A DNA stretch of 10,361 nt from Bacteroidales bacterium UBA6346 (lineage in GTDB: Bacteria; Bacteroidota; Bacteroidia; Bacteroidales; UBA932). Below, piece by piece: positions 1-7,014 of the stretch; position 1 is the stretch's first letter; every line of letters begins with the position of its first letter. The translations under genes and the position numbers were made by a program. A model generated the notes under the pieces. It did not search any database and was not told the origin of the DNA. It worked only from the letters and a program-made list of their open reading frames with translations. The DNA is taken from positions 1 through 10,361 of the forward strand of contig DJSA01000011.1 in the NCBI GenBank assembly GCA_002438905.1. Direction: 5' to 3'.

Positions 1-13
1 TGAATTAGAAACG

Positions 14-42
14 TGAAAAAATAATTGTCGGCATGGTTACCG
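14..42 (-). terminator. possible weak intrinsic terminator of the FAD-oxidoreductase gene
   Basis: On the minus strand a short stem (CGGTA / TGCCG with one G-U pair, loop ACCA) overlaps the stop codon of the oxidoreductase gene. An A/T-rich stretch ending in six Ts follows it (six As at 15-20 on the plus strand). The stem has only 5 bp, so this could be chance; the downstream gene lies outside the window. Confidence 0.3.
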
Positions 43-1689
43 CTCGTTCGCTAGCCTTTCTGCGCAATTGATACCATCGAGGGCCGAGGAGACAATGCCC
101 CCTGAATAGCCGGCTCCCTCGCCGCAGGGATAGAGACCGGGATGACCGGGATGCTGCAGGGTCTCCGGGTCACGCGGGATACGGACCGGGCTGGACGTGC
201 GCGACTCGACGCCGAGAAGGAGCGCATCGTTGGTGTAGTAGCCGCGCATCTTGTTCCCGATCTGCGGGAAGGCATATTTCAGACGCAGGCGGACATGCTC
301 GGGGAGCAGTTCGTGAAGAGGGGCTGAGATGACGCCCGGATGATACGAACTTGCGGGGAGACTTGTCGAAAGTATGCCCCGGCAGAAGTCCATCATGCGC
401 TGGCCGGGAGCGGCAAAAGGGTTAAGGGTGGCAGAGCCCCCTGCCTGTCCGGCCCTGAAACCACCTTGGCCAATCTTGAAACTGCCCGCAGAACCGCCCC
501 CAAGGCCGTTCTGCCGTGCCCTCTGCACCCATTCATAGACCGAGCGCTCGACATCGCGCTGAAACTTCATGAGAGAAAGCGGATCTGAAGCCGGATATTC
601 CGGAATGTCGCCCGGTTCGATGCTGACCACGACTCCGGCATTTGCCCATTTTGAGTTTCTCGCGGAGTTGGACATGCCGTTCAGGACAGTCTCACCGCCT
701 TCAGTCGGGGATGGGACAAGGATGCCACCCGGACACATACAGAAAGAGAACACTCCCCTACCCTCAATCTGAGTCACGAATGAGTACTCCGCTGTCGGCA
801 TGAACGGCTGATATTTGCCATGGTACTGAATCTTGTTTATCAGCGACTGCGGATGCTCGACCCGCACTCCGAGCGCGAAGCCCTTGGCCTCCAGTGCCCA
901 GCCCTTGGCGTTGAAAAGTTCGTAAATGTCTCTCGCGGAATGTCCTGTAGCGAGGATTATATGTCTTGCGGAATATATCATCGAAGGCCCTTCGGTGCCG
1001 AGTGTGACGACATCGTAACCGCCGTCAGGCCGAGGAGATATGTCTGTTATACGGGAATCGAAATGATATTCCCCGCCATGCTCCACTATGCATTTGCGTA
1101 TGTTTTCGACTACAATCGGAAGACGGTCGCTGCCTATGTGAGGATGGGCATCGGTGAGAATTGATTCCGACGCGCCGAAGCGGACAAACTGGTGCAGAAC
1201 CTCCCGGATGTCGCCGCGCTTGGAGGAGCGGGTGAAAAGTTTGCCATCGGAAAAAGTGCCTGCACCTCCCTCTCCGAAACAGTAATTCGAGTCCGGGTTC
1301 AACATACCTTTGTCGGAGAGTTTCGCGACATCAAATTTCCTAGCATGCACATCCTTACCTCTCTCAATGATTACCGGCTTGAGTCCGCGCATCAGAAGGT
1401 GCAGTGCTGCGAACATTCCGGCCGGGCCGGCACCGGCAACAATCACGGGGACAGCATCGTGGACATCATGATATTCGGGAATCGCATAGCCTTCAAGATG
1501 TTCTGCAGCCGTACAGACCTGATAGCGTAGGCGGTAAATCACGTCACCTCTCGCATCGACCGAACGCCGCACGAGCCGGCACTCCCCCACGGCCTTCAGC
1601 CCCACGCCGAGAGCCTTCGCGGCAGCTGCCCTGAGTTCATCCTCAGATATTTCCTTTCCGACCTTGCAGGTCAGTTCAATCTCCTTCAT
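37..1689 (-). CDS. NAD(P)/FAD-dependent oxidoreductase, COG2509-like
   Basis: This 550-aa protein resembles the uncharacterised FAD-dependent dehydrogenases of the COG2509 type. Its physiological substrate is not known to me. About 80 N-terminal residues form a separate small domain. A Rossmann dinucleotide-binding motif follows at about residues 82-110 (VIVAGAGPAG, with an acidic residue in IIERG at the end of the second strand). The conserved-looking segments FGEGGAGTFSDGKL (about 138-151) and LATGHSARD (about 247) come next. The C-terminal YPCGEGAGYSGGI motif is typical of the FAD-contacting end of such flavoproteins. No signal peptide or membrane segment is visible, so it is probably cytoplasmic. 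The start at MKEIELTCKV sits behind an A/T-rich leader, the usual Bacteroidota arrangement. It is the last gene of the minus-strand series, separated from tsaD by 138 bp that contain a palindromic repeat, so it may be transcribed partly independently. The family assignment is firm; the function is not. Confidence 0.88.
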   Translation of the reverse strand: MKEIELTCKVGKEISEDELRAAAAKALGVGLKAVGECRLVRRSVDARGDVIYRLRYQVCTAAEHLEGYAIPEYHDVHDAVPVIVAGAGPAGMFAALHLLMRGLKPVIIERGKDVHARKFDVAKLSDKGMLNPDSNYCFGEGGAGTFSDGKLFTRSSKRGDIREVLHQFVRFGASESILTDAHPHIGSDRLPIVVENIRKCIVEHGGEYHFDSRITDISPRPDGGYDVVTLGTEGPSMIYSARHIILATGHSARDIYELFNAKGWALEAKGFALGVRVEHPQSLINKIQYHGKYQPFMPTAEYSFVTQIEGRGVFSFCMCPGGILVPSPTEGGETVLNGMSNSARNSKWANAGVVVSIEPGDIPEYPASDPLSLMKFQRDVERSVYEWVQRARQNGLGGGSAGSFKIGQGGFRAGQAGGSATLNPFAAPGQRMMDFCRGILSTSLPASSYHPGVISAPLHELLPEHVRLRLKYAFPQIGNKMRGYYTNDALLLGVESRTSSPVRIPRDPETLQHPGHPGLYPCGEGAGYSGGIVSSALDGINCAERLANER

Positions 1690-1714
1690 TGTAATTATAT
1701 ATTATAAAATTTCA

Positions 1715-1818
1715 ATAAAAAGATAAGATGCAAGGCGTGCAAGAAATTTGAACCGCGGCAACCTCATGGTTGTGAGGATTCAAATTATCGCAGCATAAAC
1801 GCAGCAGATCGCTTTTAT
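1715..1818 (-). repeat. palindromic intergenic repeat, copy A (between tsaD and the oxidoreductase gene)
   Basis: This 104-bp sequence, read on the plus strand, aligns over its whole length with the reverse complement of 8141-8245 (roughly 78-80% identity by eye). Shared blocks include AGATGCAAGGCG, AGAAATTT, GCAACCT, GGTTGTG and AAATTATCG. It is an imperfect palindrome with ATAAAA/TTTTAT ends and a central stem CAACC/GGTTG. The element ends 9 bp after the tsaD stop and lies 25 bp upstream of the next start. Its orientation relative to the upstream gene is the same as that of copy B behind dnaN. Confidence 0.85.
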
Positions 1819-1827
1819 TGGATTTTT

Positions 1828-2847
1828 TCAAAATTCGGCCAGACGGGAGACAGGCGCGACATCCAAGGAGGTGCGTTCCCCGTTGAGATAGTGATAGTAA
1901 CCGGCAATGGCAATCATCGCGGCATTATCCGTAGTGAATTTAAATTCAGGCAGATAGACATTCCACCCGCGTTTCTGTCCTTCGAGCGTGATACGGTTTC
2001 TGAGTCCGCTGTTCGCAGATACACCGCCGCCGATTGTCACCTCGCGTATGCCGGTCTGTTTTGCGGCCTTGATCAGCTTGTCCATCAGAATGTCAATCAA
2101 TGCTTTCTGGAACGAGGCGCAGATGTCAGCCTTGTTCTCCTCCATGAAATTCGGATTCTTTGCCATCTCGTCTCGAACGAAGTAAAGCAATGAGGTCTTG
2201 ATGCCGCTGAAACTGTAGTCCAGCCCCGGGACATGAGGTTTCGCGAAATGGAAACGATTTTCATCACCCTCTTTAGCCAGCCTGTCCACAATCGGGCCGC
2301 CAGGGTAGCCGAGCCCCATCATCTTGGAGCATTTGTCGAAGGCCTCGCCCACCGCATCGTCGATGGTCTGTCCGAGAATCTCGTATTTCAGCGGGCTGTC
2401 CACCCTGACAATCTGAGAGTTGCCGCCGGAAACCAAGAGACAGAGATAGGGAAACTGAGGCGCGCGGTTTTCCTTGTCGTACTGTTTTATGAAGTTTGCA
2501 AGTATGTGTCCCTGGAGGTGGTTGACCTCAATGAGCGGGCATCCGAGCGCGATGGAAAGCGCCTTTGCGAACGATGTGCCGACAAGCAGCGAGCCCAGAA
2601 GTCCCGGACCGCGCGTGAACGCGATTGCAGTGATGTCTTCCTTCCTGATGCCGGCCCGGTCTATGGCCTGGCTCACAACAGGAACTATGTTTTGCTGGTG
2701 CGCGCGTGATGCAAGTTCCGGTATCACACCGCCGTAGGCCTTGTGAACGTCCTGGCTCGCGATTACGTTCGACAGAAGGTAGCCGTCCCTTATGACGGCC
2801 GCCGATGTGTCGTCGCACGATGATTCTATTCCCAAGATTATGTCCAT
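1828..2847 (-). CDS. tsaD: tRNA N6-adenosine threonylcarbamoyltransferase TsaD
   Basis: TsaD (formerly Gcp/YgjD) transfers the threonylcarbamoyl group from threonylcarbamoyl-AMP to A37 of ANN-decoding tRNAs. It works in the cytoplasm with TsaB and TsaE, which are not in this window. The 339-aa product has the ASKHA-fold opening IILGIESSCDDTSAAV, the metal-binding HxxxH (H110 and H114 in EVNHLQGH), the VSGGNSQ segment, the GGGVSANSGLR nucleotide-binding segment and a C-terminal FTTDNAAM with D307. I chose the ATG at 2847 because family members begin a few residues before IILGIESS. An in-frame ATG at 2862 would add only MNLSY. The gene follows argS by 23 bp on the same strand, so co-transcription is likely; both act on tRNA. 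The length is normal for the family and nothing is missing. Confidence 0.97.
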   Translation of the reverse strand: MDIILGIESSCDDTSAAVIRDGYLLSNVIASQDVHKAYGGVIPELASRAHQQNIVPVVSQAIDRAGIRKEDITAIAFTRGPGLLGSLLVGTSFAKALSIALGCPLIEVNHLQGHILANFIKQYDKENRAPQFPYLCLLVSGGNSQIVRVDSPLKYEILGQTIDDAVGEAFDKCSKMMGLGYPGGPIVDRLAKEGDENRFHFAKPHVPGLDYSFSGIKTSLLYFVRDEMAKNPNFMEENKADICASFQKALIDILMDKLIKAAKQTGIREVTIGGGVSANSGLRNRITLEGQKRGWNVYLPEFKFTTDNAAMIAIAGYYHYLNGERTSLDVAPVSRLAEF

Positions 2848-2870
2848 ATAAGACAGATTCAAACGAAAAG

Positions 2871-4661
2871 CTACATTCTGTCCGGCAACTTGATACCGAG
2901 GATATCCATCGCCTTAGTCAGGATACGCGCAATTGACTCGATCAGACAGAGACGGAAAACGAGTATGTCCCGATTCTCCTCACGAAGAATCGGCGTATCA
3001 TGGTAATACTGGTTGAAATCCTTGGCAAGTTCGTAAGCGTAGTTGGCGATGAGCGCCGGCGAATGAGCCTCACCCGCCTCTGCGATCTTGTTCGGGAAAT
3101 TATTGAGAATCGTTATGATGCGTATCTCTTTCGGATTAAGCGGCACATCACCCAAAGCCGTTTCCCAAGCTATGCCCTGTGCGGCCGCCTTCCGCAGAAT
3201 GGACTTGATTCTGGCATGAGTATACTGGATGAATGGTCCCGTATTTCCGTTGAAATCGATACTCTCCTTCGGATCAAAAAGCATGGTCTTACGCGGATCC
3301 ACCTTAATTATGAAATACTTGAGGGCACCCAACGACAGCATTCTGAAGAGTTCATCCTGTTCCTTTTCGGACATGTCGTCAAGTTTGCCAAGTTCAAGAG
3401 ACGTCTCTTTGGCGGTGTTGTACATCTTCTTCAAAAGGTCATCGGCATCTACAACCGTTCCCTCGCGAGACTTCATCTTGCCGTCAGGAAGTTCCACCAT
3501 TCCGTAAGACAAATGGTAGATGCTGTCTGACCAATCGAAGCCAAGCTTCTTGAGAATAAGCTTAAGAACTTGGAAATGATAGTTCTGCTCGTTTCCCACA
3601 ACATAAATCAATTCATCGAGGTTATATTCCTCGAAGCGCCGCTCGGCCGTGCCTAAATCTTGAGTCATGTACACTGAAGTGCCGTCACTGCGAAGAAGGA
3701 GTTTCTTGTCAAGTCCGTCGGCAGTGAGATCGCACCATACGGAACCATCGTCGTGCCGTTCAAACACTCCCATGTCAAGTCCTTTCTGCACAAGAGCCTT
3801 GCCGAGAAGGTAGGTCTGGGACTCATAATAGATTCTGTCAAAAGAGATTCCAAGATCGGAATAAGTCTTGTCGAATCCACGGTATACCCACGAATTCATT
3901 TTCTCCCACAAAGCACGCACCTCTGGATCGCCCTGTTCCCACTTCAAAAGCATTTCCTGCGCCTCTTTCAGGCTCGGGGCACGCTTTTCTGCTTCCTCTT
4001 TGGACAGACCTCCGGCCATGAGTTCCTCAACCTCTTTCTTATAAATGTCATTGAAGGCGACATAGCAGTCTCCAACGAGATGGTCCCCCTTCTTACCGGA
4101 CGTCTCAGGAGTCGCTCCATTCGCTGTCTTCAGCCATGCGAGCATGGACTTGCAAATGTGAATTCCCCTATCATTGACGAGGTTCACTTTTATGACCCTG
4201 TGCCCATTCGCCTCAAGCAGTCTCGAAACTGACCATCCGAGAAGATTATTGCGAACATGTCCCAAATGCAGCGGCTTGTTCGTATTCGGAGAGGAGAACT
4301 CCACCATCACAGTCTTTCCTGTTGCAGGAAGTTGTCCAAAATCATCAGCCCTGAAAATCTCCGAGAAAACATGATTCCAATAGACATTAGACAAAGAAAC
4401 ATTCAAAAAGCCCTTGACGGTGTTGTACCCGCCTGTCTCCGGAACGTTCTCAAGCATCCATTGCCCTATGGCATTACCAGTCGCCTCAGGAGAGAGGCGA
4501 GAGATCTTGAGAAGCGGGAAAACAACAAGCGTGTAATCCCCCTCAAACTCTTTCCTTGTAATCTGTACCTGAAGGAGCGAGGCATCAACCTCCGCACCCC
4601 ACAACCGCCTGACCGCTTCAGCCGCGCTGCCGGCTATAAGTTTTTCCGGTGTCAAAATCAT
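2871..4661 (-). CDS. argS: arginyl-tRNA synthetase
   Basis: ArgS is a class I aminoacyl-tRNA synthetase that charges tRNA-Arg with arginine in the cytoplasm. The product is 596 aa from the ATG at 4661, close to what I recall for Bacteroidales ArgS. An in-frame ATG at 4682 would add seven residues (MNYKSDR), and I cannot exclude it. Domains in order: an N-terminal additional (Add1/tRNA recognition) domain over about residues 1-110; the HIGH signature as HLGH (132-135) within SSPNTNKPLHLGH; the catalytic Rossmann fold with a connective insertion; the KMSKS-equivalent MKSREGT at about 396-402; and a C-terminal DALR anticodon-binding helical domain from about residue 475, beginning near GPFIQYTHARI. 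The noncanonical KMSK loop is normal for many ArgS proteins. It lies downstream of rpoD (97-bp gap from this start) and upstream of tsaD. Confidence 0.97.
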   Translation of the reverse strand: MILTPEKLIAGSAAEAVRRLWGAEVDASLLQVQITRKEFEGDYTLVVFPLLKISRLSPEATGNAIGQWMLENVPETGGYNTVKGFLNVSLSNVYWNHVFSEIFRADDFGQLPATGKTVMVEFSSPNTNKPLHLGHVRNNLLGWSVSRLLEANGHRVIKVNLVNDRGIHICKSMLAWLKTANGATPETSGKKGDHLVGDCYVAFNDIYKKEVEELMAGGLSKEEAEKRAPSLKEAQEMLLKWEQGDPEVRALWEKMNSWVYRGFDKTYSDLGISFDRIYYESQTYLLGKALVQKGLDMGVFERHDDGSVWCDLTADGLDKKLLLRSDGTSVYMTQDLGTAERRFEEYNLDELIYVVGNEQNYHFQVLKLILKKLGFDWSDSIYHLSYGMVELPDGKMKSREGTVVDADDLLKKMYNTAKETSLELGKLDDMSEKEQDELFRMLSLGALKYFIIKVDPRKTMLFDPKESIDFNGNTGPFIQYTHARIKSILRKAAAQGIAWETALGDVPLNPKEIRIITILNNFPNKIAEAGEAHSPALIANYAYELAKDFNQYYHDTPILREENRDILVFRLCLIESIARILTKAMDILGIKLPDRM

Positions 4662-4741
4662 TCTATCACTTTTATAATTCACAAAATGAACTCACTCCAC
4701 CCATTCGGCCTACATCTCTACCTGCCGATGGACGAAGTGAG

Positions 4742-4765
4742 AAAAAACATTGGGGACACTATCCC
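4742..4765 (-). terminator. possible weak terminator/attenuator between rpoD and argS
   Basis: On the minus strand the rpoD stop codon lies within a small hairpin (GGGAT / GTCCC with one G-U pair, loop AGT, 4753-4765). Four to five bases and a run of six Ts follow it (As at 4742-4747). The stem is only 5 bp, so at best it would give partial termination before argS. Confidence 0.3.
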
Positions 4766-5619
4766 AGATAACCTTTCAGAAGCTTGCTTCTGGAATTGTT
4801 TTTGAGCTTTCTGATGGCCTTTTCCTTAATCTGTCGCACGCGCTCACGGGTGAGACCGAAGCGCTCGCCAATCTCCTCAAGGGTCATTTCCTGACAGCCG
4901 ATACCAAAGAAAGACTTGATGATCTCACGCTCACGAGGGGCAAGTGTGGAGAGGGCCCTTTCAATTTCCTTGTTCAGAGACTCGTTCACAAGCCCCCTAT
5001 CCGCATTCGGAGAGTCAGGATTGATGAGAACGTCCAGGAGGCTATTGTCCTCCCCCTCCACAAACGGAGCATCGACGGAAACATGACGCCCGGACACGCG
5101 CATCGTGTCAGCAATCTTATCCTTAGGCACGTCTATCATCTCGGCAAGTTCCTCGTTTGACGGCTGTCGCTCGTTCTCCTGCTCGAACTTCTGCAGAGCC
5201 TTATTTATCTTGTTAAGAGAACCCACCTGATTGAGCGGAAGCCTCACGATTCTAGACTGTTCGGCAAGAGCCTGAAGAATCGACTGACGAATCCACCAAA
5301 CAGCATAAGAAATGAATTTGAATCCTCGCGTCTCATCAAACTTCTCAGCGGCCTTTATCAGTCCGAGGTTGCCCTCATTGATCAAATCCGGAAGGCTAAG
5401 TCCCTGATTCTGATATTGCTTTGCAACTGATACAACGAACCTTAGGTTCGCACGGGTGAGTTTTTCAAGGGCGGCCTGGTCGCCTTTTCTGATTCGCTGC
5501 GCAAGCTCAACCTCCTCCTCGACCGTAATCAGATCTTCCTTACCTATCTCCTGGAGATACTTGTCCAGCGAAGCCGACTCACGATTGGTAATTGACTTTG
5601 TAATCTTAAGTTGTCTCAT
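4759..5619 (-). CDS. rpoD: primary RNA polymerase sigma factor, Bacteroidetes RpoD type
   Basis: This is the housekeeping sigma factor that directs RNA polymerase core to promoters; in Bacteroidota it recognises the unusual TTTG/TAnnTTTG elements. The 286-aa length is typical of the phylum, whose RpoD lacks the long region 1.1 and non-conserved insert of E. coli sigma70. Visible regions: 1.2 at about residues 17-47 (SLDKYLQEIG); 2.1-2.4 at about 52-122, including DLINEGNLGLIKAAEKFD and the aromatic YAVWWIRQSI used in DNA melting; region 3 at about 130-205; and region 4 at about 215-275 with the helix-turn-helix TLEEIGERFGLTRERVRQI. The start ATG lies 9 bp after the htrA stop, so the two are very probably co-transcribed. 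The last codons contain a perfect 7-bp inverted repeat (CAGAAGC/GCTTCTG, 4777-4792), probably a codon-usage coincidence. Confidence 0.97.
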   Translation of the reverse strand: MRQLKITKSITNRESASLDKYLQEIGKEDLITVEEEVELAQRIRKGDQAALEKLTRANLRFVVSVAKQYQNQGLSLPDLINEGNLGLIKAAEKFDETRGFKFISYAVWWIRQSILQALAEQSRIVRLPLNQVGSLNKINKALQKFEQENERQPSNEELAEMIDVPKDKIADTMRVSGRHVSVDAPFVEGEDNSLLDVLINPDSPNADRGLVNESLNKEIERALSTLAPREREIIKSFFGIGCQEMTLEEIGERFGLTRERVRQIKEKAIRKLKNNSRSKLLKGYLG

Positions 5620-5628
5620 CTGTTTCGA

Positions 5629-6756
5629 TTATTTAAACTCCACTTCGAAAGACATCTCGGAGCCATCACGGATAACCTTTACGGCCGTCTTCTCACCCGG
5701 GTGGAAACTATTGACAGCCTCCTGTACCGATGCCGAACCGGAAATTTTAACATTTCCAACCTCTACGAGTACGTCACCCGGTCTCAGACCGGCAACGTCA
5801 GCGGCACTGCCTTTCACTACATCTGTTATATATACTCCGTTTACTGAAGAAAGTTTCAACTTCCCGGCGATTTCTTCATTCAATGGTGTCATTGAGATTC
5901 CTAGCATAGCGCGATGAACCATACCATAACTCATAAGATCTTCGGTTATTCTTTTCACGATGTTTGACGGAACCGCAAACGAATATCCTGCGTATGATCC
6001 TGTCTGTGAAATAATTGCAGTATTGACACCTACAAGTTTGCCCTCTTTGTTGACAAGTGCGCCACCACTGTTCCCTGGATTCACTGCCGCATCTGTCTGG
6101 ATGAAAGACTCGATCTTGAACTCTCCCGAATAGTTAGGCATCGTACGTCCCTTGGCGCTGACAATTCCAGCCGTGATGGTCGAACGCAGGTCATAAGGGC
6201 TTCCTATTGCAATCACCCATTCTCCTAGACGAAGTTTGTCGGAATCCGCAAGCGGAATGACCGGAAGTCCCCGCTCCTCAATCTTGATAAGCGCAACGTC
6301 TGTGGCTGGGTCGGTGCCCACAAGGACGGCAGGATAGGTGTGGTTATTATTGAGTGTCACCTCTATAGAGTTGGCACCTGCAATAACGTGATTGTTTGTC
6401 ACAATGTACCCGTCCTCGCGGATGATGACTCCTGAGCCGCTGCCCTGAACCTCACGGGAGTGTGGAATGCCTTCATAACCGAAGAAGAAACGAAAGAGAG
6501 GACCTGCACTGCTGACCACCTGCTGCGTAGCTGTCACTTTGACATACACGACAGCATCAACGCAAGTCTCAGCAGCAAACGTGAAGTCCGGCCAACTGTC
6601 ATTGGACAAATCGACAGTCCTGAACTTCACATCGGATTCCACAACTGTAGGCTGCGAAGCCGTCTCATCTGAATTTTCGCTACATTTGACAACGACAAAA
6701 GCCGCAAGTGCCCCGCATAACGCAGAAACCACGGCATACAATATACCTTTTTTCAT
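5629..6756 (-). CDS. HtrA/Deg-family serine protease with one PDZ domain
   Basis: This trypsin-like envelope protease degrades or senses misfolded proteins in the periplasm. From the preferred ATG at 6756 it has 375 aa. A basic MKK start and a hydrophobic segment (about residues 4-23, ILYAVVSALCGALAAFVVV) form a signal peptide or uncleaved anchor. The following KC does not fit a lipobox. The catalytic triad is complete: H123 (TNNHVIAG), D153 (PATDVALIKI) and S230 (NPGNSGGAL). A single PDZ domain covers about 285-375, with the GLRPGDVLVEV signature. One PDZ and an N-terminal anchor make it more DegS-like than the two-PDZ DegP/DegQ proteins. The frame stays open upstream to an ATG at 6879, which would add 41 residues. 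I reject that start because it would put the signal peptide internally, but the upstream reading is not excluded. It is followed by rpoD after 9 bp and is divergent from dnaN. Confidence 0.93.
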   Translation of the reverse strand: MKKGILYAVVSALCGALAAFVVVKCSENSDETASQPTVVESDVKFRTVDLSNDSWPDFTFAAETCVDAVVYVKVTATQQVVSSAGPLFRFFFGYEGIPHSREVQGSGSGVIIREDGYIVTNNHVIAGANSIEVTLNNNHTYPAVLVGTDPATDVALIKIEERGLPVIPLADSDKLRLGEWVIAIGSPYDLRSTITAGIVSAKGRTMPNYSGEFKIESFIQTDAAVNPGNSGGALVNKEGKLVGVNTAIISQTGSYAGYSFAVPSNIVKRITEDLMSYGMVHRAMLGISMTPLNEEIAGKLKLSSVNGVYITDVVKGSAADVAGLRPGDVLVEVGNVKISGSASVQEAVNSFHPGEKTAVKVIRDGSEMSFEVEFK

Positions 6757-6776
6757 ATATGAATGAATTAATTTAC

Positions 6777-6836
6777 CATATGCAAGCCATGGTGATTCCT
6801 CGGCCGAATCCCCATGGGTGCTCGCGTCATATGCAA
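6777..6836. promoter_or_regulatory. dyad flanked by direct repeats upstream of htrA, possible operator or 5' UTR hairpin
   Basis: Arms CCATGGTGATTC (6787-6798) and GAATCCCCATGG (6806-6817) are inverted repeats matching at 11 of 12 positions around a 7-base spacer. The dyad is flanked by two direct copies of CATATGCAA (6777-6785 and 6828-6836). The array ends 20 bp upstream of the preferred htrA ATG at 6756, so it could be an operator or an mRNA hairpin. If htrA actually starts at 6879, the array would lie in coding sequence. No regulator binding this motif is recognised. Confidence 0.4.
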
Positions 6837-6917
6837 TAATCATACGAAGCGGAACTTTATCAGGTATTTTTTTGTTCATTTTATCGAGAAAGACGAAGTT
6901 TTATGAGGATTTTTGGT

Positions 6918-6925
6918 TACATTTG
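6918..6925 (+). promoter_or_regulatory. candidate -7 element of the dnaN promoter
   Basis: TACATTTG matches the Bacteroidota -7 consensus TAnnTTTG exactly, 89 bp upstream of the dnaN ATG. No TTTG sits at the expected 19-21 bp further upstream; the nearest T-rich stretch (6899-6902) is too close, so the -33 element is weak or absent. Confidence 0.4.
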
Positions 6926-7014
6926 TGGGTTATATGTGCCTATGCGAGAATTTCTCGGAACTCAGTTGGGCACATGCCGGCAATTTTTTGAAATTAATAA
7001 TTTTAACTAACGAC

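Noticed and set aside
2233..2709. Long plus-strand open frame of 158 codons across tsaD
   Set aside because: It lies wholly antisense to a clearly conserved tsaD reading, and its Cys/Arg/Ala-biased product resembles no family.
3753..4232. Plus-strand open frame of 159 codons across argS
   Set aside because: Shadow of the argS coding frame; the argS motifs on the other strand are intact.
4777..4792. Perfect 7-bp inverted repeat CAGAAGC/GCTTCTG in the last rpoD codons
   Set aside because: The spacer is only two bases and no T-run follows closely. It encodes the conserved SRSKLLKG tail, so it is most likely incidental.
6913..7014. A 34-codon in-frame upstream extension of dnaN starting at a TTG
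   Set aside because: DnaN proteins begin at the MNFIISSSDLQ segment. The extension overlaps the candidate promoter and an A/T-rich leader, and its residues have no clamp similarity.
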